Below, piece after piece: positions 57,982 through 64,000 of a DNA stretch of 64,000 bases. Positions within the stretch are counted from its first letter, which is position 1; every line of letters starts with the position of its first letter. Source of the stretch: Yersinia enterocolitica subsp. enterocolitica (lineage in GTDB: Bacteria; Pseudomonadota; Gammaproteobacteria; Enterobacterales; Enterobacteriaceae); assembly GCF_901472495.1 (NCBI RefSeq), contig NZ_LR590469.1, positions 3,906,001-3,970,000 of the forward strand, written 5' to 3'. The notes under the pieces are model-generated. The model saw only the letters and a list, made by a program, of their open reading frames with translations, was not told where the DNA came from and made no database searches. The position numbers and the translations under genes are program-made.

Positions 57982-59408
57982 TAATGCCGATCAGTTAAGG
58001 ATCGGTTGACCGATCCAGTGGTTGTGTAAGAATCCGGAAATGTTCTTCGTTTCCGGATTTTTTTATGCACATCGGACAGGCTCTTGATCTCGTTTCCCGC
58101 TACGACTCACTGCGTAACCCACTGACCACACTGGGAGATTACCTCGACCCCCAGCTCATCTCCCGTTGTCTTGCCGAATCCGGCACGGTGACTCTGCGCA
58201 AGCGCCGCCTGCCGCTGGAAATGATGGTCTGGTGCATTGTCGGGATGGCACTCGAGCGTAAAGAACCTCTTCATCAAATCGTTAACCGGCTGGATATCAT
58301 GCTGCCGGGCGATCGCCCCTTCGTGGCCCCCAGCGCCGTTATCCAGGCACGGCAAAGGCTGGGAAGCGAGGCTGTTCGCCGGGTATTCTCACAAACGGCG
58401 CAGCTGTGGCATGGCTCCGTCACCCATCCTCACTGGTGCGGTCTGACGTTGCTGGCCGTGGATGGCGTGGTCTGGCGAACACCAGATACGCCAGAGAACG
58501 ATACCGCCTTCCCGCGCCAGACTTATGCCGGACAACCGGGCCTTTACCCACAGGTGAAAATGGTCTGCCAGATGGAACTGACCAGCCACCTGTTAACAGC
58601 GGCGGCCTTCGGTACGATGAAAGAAAGCGAATACACGCTGGCTGAGCAACTGATAGACCAGACTGCTGATAACACACTGACGTTGATGGATAAAGGCTAC
58701 TACTCACTGGGGCTTCTGAATGCCTGGAGCCAGGCCGGCGAGCACCGCCACTGGATGATCCCGCTGAAGAAAGGCGCACAGTATGAAGAGATACGGAAAC
58801 TGGGAAAAGGCGATCATCTGGTGAAGTTGAAAACCAGCCCACAGGCCCGGAAAAAGTGGCCCGAGCTGGGGGCTGAAATGACAGCCCGCCTGCTGACCAT
58901 CACCCGAAAAGGGAAGGTGTACCACCTGCTGACATCCATGACAGATACGATGCGTTATCCCGGGGGAGAGATGGCGGATCTGTACGGTCATCGTTGGGAA
59001 ATTGAGCTGGGTTACCGGGAAATCAAGCAGACAATGCAACTGAGCAGACTGACGCTGCGGAGTAAAAAGCCGGAGCTTGTTGAGCAGGAGCTATGGGGAG
59101 TGCTGCTGGCCTATAATCTGGTGCGTTATCAGATGATTAAGATGGCGGGAGCGCTGAAAGGATACTGGCCGAATCAGCTGAGCTTCTCAGAATCGTGCGG
59201 GATGGTGATGCGGATGCTGATGACGCTACAGGGAGCTTCACCAGGTCGCATCCCGGAACTGATGCGGGATATGGAGAGCATGGCGCAGATGGTGAAGTTA
59301 CCGATAAGAAGAGAAAGAGCCTTCCCGAGGGTGGTGAAGGAAAGGCCGTATAAATATGGAAAAGCCAGGAACAAAAATGCCAGTCAGTTGCTTAACTGAC
59401 TGGCATTA
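57982..59408 (+). mobile_element. IS4 element, copy 2 (intact)
   Basis: 1427 bp with the same 18-bp ends as copy 1 and a different 14-bp target duplication, CTCCATTCTTGGGG at 57968-57981 and 59409-59422. The target with AACAG before and CTGTTTTTTT after rebuilds a perfect rho-independent terminator, here of the RND operon. Confidence 0.95.
58065..59399 (+). CDS. insG: IS4 transposase
   Basis: 444 residues, full length. IS4-family DDE enzyme: AVDGVVW (first Asp), LMDKGYYS (second Asp) and the Y(2)R(3)E(6)K signature in YGHRWEIELGYREIK. Very close to the E. coli IS4 protein in the N-terminal 100 residues. Expected to be active. Confidence 0.95.
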   Translation: MHIGQALDLVSRYDSLRNPLTTLGDYLDPQLISRCLAESGTVTLRKRRLPLEMMVWCIVGMALERKEPLHQIVNRLDIMLPGDRPFVAPSAVIQARQRLGSEAVRRVFSQTAQLWHGSVTHPHWCGLTLLAVDGVVWRTPDTPENDTAFPRQTYAGQPGLYPQVKMVCQMELTSHLLTAAAFGTMKESEYTLAEQLIDQTADNTLTLMDKGYYSLGLLNAWSQAGEHRHWMIPLKKGAQYEEIRKLGKGDHLVKLKTSPQARKKWPELGAEMTARLLTITRKGKVYHLLTSMTDTMRYPGGEMADLYGHRWEIELGYREIKQTMQLSRLTLRSKKPELVEQELWGVLLAYNLVRYQMIKMAGALKGYWPNQLSFSESCGMVMRMLMTLQGASPGRIPELMRDMESMAQMVKLPIRRERAFPRVVKERPYKYGKARNKNASQLLN

Positions 59409-59522
59409 CTCCATTCTTGGGGCTGTTTTTTTGTCTTATACCAAACGATATTGATTCATCTTGATGCTCATAAAGCATTCTGTGCACTACCTCTCTTCCT
59501 GCCCCTGACCTTTCACTCATTC

Positions 59523-59569
59523 GTTTCACTATGAAACATCATTAAACTAACACTGTTTCATTTTGGAAC
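59523..59569 (+). promoter_or_regulatory. Two palindromes upstream of the glycerol/dihydroxyacetone operon
   Basis: GTTTC-actat-GAAAC (59523-59537) and GTTTC-atttt-GGAAC (59555-59569), 32 bp apart, three helical turns. Good candidates for a dimeric activator or repressor such as a DhaR-like protein. I found no -24/-12 sigma-54 promoter. ATGAAACATCATT here also occurs at 8313-8325 before the yhcH-family gene. Confidence 0.5.
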
Positions 59570-59685
59570 GTTTTAACTGTCGATTCTCAGCCTGTTTTTT
59601 GCGCTTATAGTGGTTCCAGTTTCATCAAATTGACCCTAAAAAAAGATTCATTCTTACACTATCTGTTACGCTACAGGAGCAAGAT

Positions 59686-60780
59686 ATGCTGAAAGTCATT
59701 CAATCTCCGTCTAAATATATTCAAGGTGCCAATGCACTACAATCCATTGGCGAATTTGCTAAGTTACTGGCTAATAACTACTTTATTATTGCTGATGATT
59801 TTGTGATGAAGCTAACGGCGGATGCTGTTGGTACCAGCCTGCAAGGCAGTGAGCTGGAAAATCATTTTAGCCGCTTTAACGGTGAATGTTCCCGCCACGA
59901 AATTGAGCGCCTAACGGTTGAGCTGAAAAAACATCACTGCAATGGTGTGATTGGTATTGGTGGCGGGAAAACCCTCGATACAGCTAAAGCGATTGCTCAT
60001 TATCAACATATCCCGGTGATTGTCGTCCCCACCATTGCTTCTACCGATGCGCCAACCAGTGCTCTGTCAGTGATTTATACCGAACAGGGTGAGTTCGCCG
60101 AATATCTGATTTATCCAAAAAACCCAGACATCGTCCTGATGGACACCGCGATTATTGCCAAAGCGCCGGTACGCTTGCTTATCTCCGGTATGGGCGACGC
60201 GCTTTCTACTTACTTTGAAGCTCAGGCCTGTTTTGATGCCAAGGCCATCAGCATGGCGGGCGGCGCATCGACATTAGCCGCCGTCACTCTGGCTCGTTTG
60301 TGTTACGAAACCCTGTTGGCAGAGGGCTACAAAGCCAAACTGGCTGTCGAAGCTGGGGTTGTTACCGAAGCCGTGGAGCGCATCATTGAAGCCAATACTT
60401 ATCTGAGTGGTATTGGTTTTGAAAGTAGTGGCCTGGCGGCAGCTCACGCCATTCATAACGGTTTCACTGTATTGGAAGAGTGTCATCACCTGTACCACGG
60501 TGAAAAAGTCGCTTTCGGCACCCTGACACAGCTGGTGTTGCAGAATAGCAGTATGGAAGAGATCGAAACTGTACTCTCATTCTGCCAACAATTAGGTTTA
60601 CCAATCACATTGGCCGAAATGGGTGTTTCACAGGATATCGAACGCAAAATTCGCGCGGTAGCCGAGGCCAGCTGTGCTGAGGGTGAAACTATTCACAATA
60701 TGCCGTTTGCCGTCACTGCAGACAGTGTTTATGCCGCTATTATTGTGGCTGACCGTTTAGGCCAGGCTTTCCTCAATTAA
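59686..60780 (+). CDS. gldA: Glycerol dehydrogenase, iron-alcohol-dehydrogenase family
   Basis: 364 residues. NAD site VIGIGGGKTLDTAKAIAHY, metal and substrate region VPTIASTDAPTSALSV, and His ligands in AAAHAIHNGFTVL and HHLYHGEKVAFGT. Oxidises glycerol to dihydroxyacetone, the substrate of the Dha kinase encoded next. CAGGAG precedes the ATG. Confidence 0.92.
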   Translation: MLKVIQSPSKYIQGANALQSIGEFAKLLANNYFIIADDFVMKLTADAVGTSLQGSELENHFSRFNGECSRHEIERLTVELKKHHCNGVIGIGGGKTLDTAKAIAHYQHIPVIVVPTIASTDAPTSALSVIYTEQGEFAEYLIYPKNPDIVLMDTAIIAKAPVRLLISGMGDALSTYFEAQACFDAKAISMAGGASTLAAVTLARLCYETLLAEGYKAKLAVEAGVVTEAVERIIEANTYLSGIGFESSGLAAAHAIHNGFTVLEECHHLYHGEKVAFGTLTQLVLQNSSMEEIETVLSFCQQLGLPITLAEMGVSQDIERKIRAVAEASCAEGETIHNMPFAVTADSVYAAIIVADRLGQAFLN

Positions 60781-60874
60781 GTGGTTCGACAGACAAGTTA
60801 ACTGACTGAGTATGCCGGTGTCCCTCATCATCGGCTGCTCTCTTTCCCAGGCATTCCCGTTCGCGGAGCATAAA

Positions 60875-61942
60875 ATGAAAAAATTAATTAACAGCGTTGA
60901 GAGTGTATTGCAGGAACAAATTAAGGGGTTGGTGGAGGCCCATCCTGAGCTGGTATTGCATCAGGAGCCAGTTTTTGTCACCCGCAGAGATGCGCCAGTG
61001 AAAGGAAAAGTCGCACTGATGTCTGGTGGTGGCAGTGGCCATGAGCCAATGCATTGTGGGTTTATCGGTGCAGGCATGTTGGATGGGGCCTGCCCCGGTG
61101 AGATTTTTACCTCACCCACCCCAGACCAAATGTATGAATGCGGTCAAGCCATAGATGGTGGCGAAGGCGTGCTGATGCTGATTAAAAACTACACTGGCGA
61201 CATTCTTAATTTTGAAACGGCGGCTGAACTGTTGCATGCCGAGGGCATCGCGGTGGGGACATTGGTGATTGACGATGATGTAGCTGTGAAAGACAGCTTG
61301 TATACCGCTGGGCGGCGGGGTGTCGCTAACACCGTTATTATTGAAAAGTTACTTGGTGCGGCTGCGGTTCGTGGTGATTCATTGGATGAATGCGTAGCAC
61401 TCGGCCAAAAAATCAACAATCAAGGGCATTCTATTGGTATCGCGCTTGGGGCTTGTACTGTGCCAGCCGCGGGTAAACCGTCCTTTACCTTGGCTGAAAA
61501 CGAGATGGAATTTGGCGTAGGGATCCACGGTGAGCCCGGCATTGAACGGCGGCCATTTACCTCGTTGAATGATACGGTGGATGCGATGTTCGATACCTTG
61601 ATTGAACACGGTCACTATAAGCGCAAACTGCGTCATTGGGACAGACAAGCTGGCGACTGGTGCGAAACAGAACAAAGTAAGCAGCCACTGGCGAAAGGTG
61701 ATCGAGTCATTGCTTTGGTCAATAACTTGGGGGCGACACCTCTGTCAGAATTGTATGGTGTCTGGCATCGTCTGGCCGCTTGTTGTGCTGAATTCGGTTT
61801 GACCGTCGAGCGCAAACTGATCGGCTCTTATTGCACCTCACTGGATATGCAGGGTATGTCCATCACACTGTTGAAAGTTGATGATGAGCTGTTGTCGCTG
61901 TGGGATGCGCCGGTCAATACCCCTGCGCTGGTTAAAAAATAA
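60875..61942 (+). CDS. dhaK: PTS-dependent dihydroxyacetone kinase, DhaK
   Basis: 355 residues from the ATG at 60875 with GGAG seven bases upstream; the upstream in-frame start adds 21 residues absent in the family. LMSGGGSGHEPMHCGF and the covalent substrate His218 in GVGIHGEPG match E. coli numbering exactly. Binds dihydroxyacetone. Confidence 0.96.
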   Translation: MKKLINSVESVLQEQIKGLVEAHPELVLHQEPVFVTRRDAPVKGKVALMSGGGSGHEPMHCGFIGAGMLDGACPGEIFTSPTPDQMYECGQAIDGGEGVLMLIKNYTGDILNFETAAELLHAEGIAVGTLVIDDDVAVKDSLYTAGRRGVANTVIIEKLLGAAAVRGDSLDECVALGQKINNQGHSIGIALGACTVPAAGKPSFTLAENEMEFGVGIHGEPGIERRPFTSLNDTVDAMFDTLIEHGHYKRKLRHWDRQAGDWCETEQSKQPLAKGDRVIALVNNLGATPLSELYGVWHRLAACCAEFGLTVERKLIGSYCTSLDMQGMSITLLKVDDELLSLWDAPVNTPALVKK

Positions 61943-61959
61943 TGCATCAGGAGAAAGCT

Positions 61960-62592
61960 ATGGGACTTACCAAACAACAAATTGTCAGTTGGTTACAGCT
62001 CTGCGCTGAGGTGTTCAGTGAACAGCGGGATTTCCTGACACAGTTGGATACCGAAATCGGCGACGGCGACCACGGCCTGAATATGAATCGCGGCTTTAAT
62101 AAAGTGGTCGAAAAACTGCCCTCTTTTGCCGATAAAGACATAGGTTTTATCCTGAAAAATACCGGCATGACCCTGCTTTCAAGTGTTGGTGGTGCCAGTG
62201 GCCCCTTATTCGGAACCTTCTTTATTCGTGCCGCACAAAGTACCAATGCCAAACAGAGCCTGGATCTGTCAGCAGTCTGTCAGATGTTTAAAGATGGTGT
62301 CGAAGGGGTGGTGATGCGCGGTAAGGCTGAGCCAGGCGATAAAACCATGTGTGATGTTTGGTGGGCTGTTGTGGCGCAGCTTGAACAGGCAAACCAGCAG
62401 GGCGTGCCACTGGTAGATGCTTTGCAGCAAAGTGTCGAACGCGCACAGCTTGCATTGGCGGGAACTATCACCATGCAGGCCCGCAAAGGCCGCGCCAGTT
62501 ATCTTGGCGAGCGCAGCATTGGCCATCAAGACCCTGGGGCGACATCGGCGATGTTGATGATGCAGGCTCTATGGCAGGTTGCCAGCCACTAA
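61960..62592 (+). CDS. dhaL: PTS-dependent dihydroxyacetone kinase, DhaL (ADP-binding)
   Basis: 210 residues from the ATG at 61960 (AGGAG at good spacing), the length of E. coli DhaL. TEIGDGDHGLNMNRGF carries the three Asp/His metal residues; GGASGPLFGTFF, GDKTMCDVWW and RASYLGERSIGHQDPGATS follow. Passes phosphate from bound ATP to dihydroxyacetone. Confidence 0.96.
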   Translation: MGLTKQQIVSWLQLCAEVFSEQRDFLTQLDTEIGDGDHGLNMNRGFNKVVEKLPSFADKDIGFILKNTGMTLLSSVGGASGPLFGTFFIRAAQSTNAKQSLDLSAVCQMFKDGVEGVVMRGKAEPGDKTMCDVWWAVVAQLEQANQQGVPLVDALQQSVERAQLALAGTITMQARKGRASYLGERSIGHQDPGATSAMLMMQALWQVASH

Positions 62593-62625
62593 TATGGCCA
62601 ACCGAGAAGGTAATCAGGAGGAAAG

Positions 62626-64000
62626 ATGGTCAATCTCGTTGTAGTTTCTCATAGCGCGCTGCTGGCTCAGGGTGTGGCCGAACTGGCACAGCAAATGACA
62701 CAAGGGGGTTGCCAGTTAGCGGTGGCCGCCGGTGTAGACGACGTGGATCATCCTATTGGCACGGATGCCATCAAAGTGATGGAAGCCATTGAATCGGTTT
62801 ACTCCCCCTCGGGCGTATTGGTGTTGATGGATTTAGGCAGCGCATTACTCAGTGCTGAAACAGCACTGGAGTTATTAGACCCAGAGATGGCAAGCAATGT
62901 GCAGCTCTGCGCAGCTCCACTGGTCGAAGGGACTCTGGCCGCGGTGGTGGCAGCTTCATCCGGTGCTTCACTGGCCGAGGTACGTGCTGAAGCTATGGGG
63001 GCATTGGTGGCAAAAGCGGCTCAGTTAGGTGAGGGCATTGCACCCGATGCTAACAGTGCGGTAGTGGCTAAGGCTGCCCCCGATGCACAAAGTGTCAGTT
63101 GGGTTGTCCGCAATCCTAACGGATTACATGTCCGGCCAGCGGCCAAATTGGTCGAAGTATTAGCGCCATTTACCGCAGATTTATTGCTGGAAAAAAATGG
63201 CCAATGCGTTAATCCGCGTAGCCTGAATCAGCTCGCTATTTTGCAAGTACGTAAGGGAGATACCATTCGTCTGCTAGCCAGTGGTGAGCAAGCCGGTGAG
63301 GCGCTGGATGCTTTTATGCAACTGGCCCATCAGCATTTTGGCGAGTCCGTTAGCACTATCAGTGATAGTGGATTCACTGGCGTAATGGTTCCTCGTGGGG
63401 CCATCACTGCGCCAGTGCTCCAGTGGTTACCTGCTATGCCGGTGTTCTTAGCGCAAACCATTAATGTCGGGAGCGTTGCTAACGAACAATTGCGTTTGCA
63501 TCAGGCCTTAGCACACACCGTGGCGGATTTGCAGCAGTTGGCGCAGCAGGCAGAACAGCAAATTAGTGTTCAGGCGGCAGCTATCTTCAATGCCCATGCC
63601 ATGCTGATTGATGATGAAGAATTATATGCGTCGATGGATAAGCGGATAGAACAGCAGTTGGTGTGCGCAGAATCGGCATTACAGGATGAGTTGATGAGCA
63701 TGGTGGCAGCCTATCAGGCGCTGGCGGATGATTATCTGCGTGTCCGCGAACTGGATATTCGCGATATTCTTAATCGTGTTTTGGGCCATTTGACCGGGTT
63801 GCCGCCAGTTCCCTTTTCAGTCGACCGTGAAATATTACTGTTAGCGGAGGAGCTATTCCCTTCACAAATGATTGGGTTAAATCACCAACATGTAAAAGGT
63901 ATTTGTTTAAGTCGTGGGCATATCCTCTCTCACAGCGCGATTTTGGCAACAGAATTGGATATTCCGATGTTAGTCGGGGCTGTTGGTTGCCTTGACGCCA
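62626..64000 (+). CDS. dhaM: PTS-dependent dihydroxyacetone kinase phosphotransferase, DhaM (runs off window)
   Basis: At least 458 residues; the 3' end lies outside. ATG at 62626 with CAGGAGG. Three domains: EIIA-Dha with His9 (VVVSHSALLAQG), an HPr-like domain with His168 (NPNGLHVRPAAKL), and an N-terminal enzyme-I-like domain ending near ICLSRGHILSHSAILATEL with its His. Relays phosphate from PEP through enzyme I to the ADP on DhaL. Confidence 0.95.
   Translation, partial: MVNLVVVSHSALLAQGVAELAQQMTQGGCQLAVAAGVDDVDHPIGTDAIKVMEAIESVYSPSGVLVLMDLGSALLSAETALELLDPEMASNVQLCAAPLVEGTLAAVVAASSGASLAEVRAEAMGALVAKAAQLGEGIAPDANSAVVAKAAPDAQSVSWVVRNPNGLHVRPAAKLVEVLAPFTADLLLEKNGQCVNPRSLNQLAILQVRKGDTIRLLASGEQAGEALDAFMQLAHQHFGESVSTISDSGFTGVMVPRGAITAPVLQWLPAMPVFLAQTINVGSVANEQLRLHQALAHTVADLQQLAQQAEQQISVQAAAIFNAHAMLIDDEELYASMDKRIEQQLVCAESALQDELMSMVAAYQALADDYLRVRELDIRDILNRVLGHLTGLPPVPFSVDREILLLAEELFPSQMIGLNHQHVKGICLSRGHILSHSAILATELDIPMLVGAVGCLDA

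Noticed and set aside
59409..59685. Sigma-54 promoter for the dha operon
   Set aside because: No GG-N10-GC element with the right spacing was found; only palindromes are visible.

Overview
The window looks like chromosomal DNA from an enterobacterium of the genus Yersinia, most likely near Y. enterocolitica. Core blocks follow enterobacterial gene order: argI, rraB, yjgM, valS, holC, pepA, lptF, lptG, tRNA-Leu. Intergenic gaps are full of ERIC elements and of miniature palindromic repeats of the YPAL kind known from yersiniae. Species assignment is inference.

Layout. 0-2.8 kb: the start of nrdD with paired NrdR boxes, a LysR regulator divergent from a flavin-type oxidoreductase, and a Phd/RelE-type toxin-antitoxin pair. 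2.8-8.8 kb: a five-gene peptide/nickel-type ABC importer on the minus strand and a yhcH-family gene with an operator-like palindrome. 9-19.4 kb: housekeeping genes, namely argI with two ARG boxes, rraB, yjgM, valS-holC, pepA, lptFG (LPS export) and tRNA-Leu(CAA).

19.4-34.3 kb is an accessory region anchored at tRNA-Leu. It holds a P4-type integrase broken by an early stop, a second copy of the integrase tail, brnTA, relBE (toxin truncated), unidentified remnants, an acetyltransferase, a PAS/LuxR regulator, two tandem cytosine-permease-like NCS1 transporters, an HNH nuclease, fragments of a LysR gene and of hsdM, a RES/Xre toxin-antitoxin operon with a clear operator, a decayed IS256-family element, and a YPAL-like insertion in a terminator-like hairpin. 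A 48-bp imperfect direct repeat (19571 and 32977) brackets most of it.

34.3-45 kb: a DUF2501 protein, an internally deleted hydrolase, and the complete autoinducer-2 system: lsrACDBFG divergent from lsrR and lsrK. 45-47.7 kb: waaQ-like heptosyltransferase and waaL-like O-antigen ligase. Two 1427-bp IS4 copies (47.7-49.1 and 58.0-59.4 kb) each sit inside a rho-independent terminator with a 14-bp target duplication; the first has a broken transposase. Between them lie an arginine-type antiporter plus arginine deiminase (no arcB or arcC nearby) and a two-gene RND efflux system. From 59.7 kb to the end is a glycerol/dihydroxyacetone operon: gldA-like, dhaK, dhaL, and dhaM, which runs off the window.

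The most notable signals are the preference of two unrelated mobile elements for terminator hairpins, the duplicated NCS1 transporter locus with its own PAS/LuxR regulator, a toxin-antitoxin-rich tRNA island with several crippled parts, a possibly leaderless brnT mRNA, and an unexplained 1.1-kb non-coding region with three tandem 11-mers upstream of the arginine deiminase genes.
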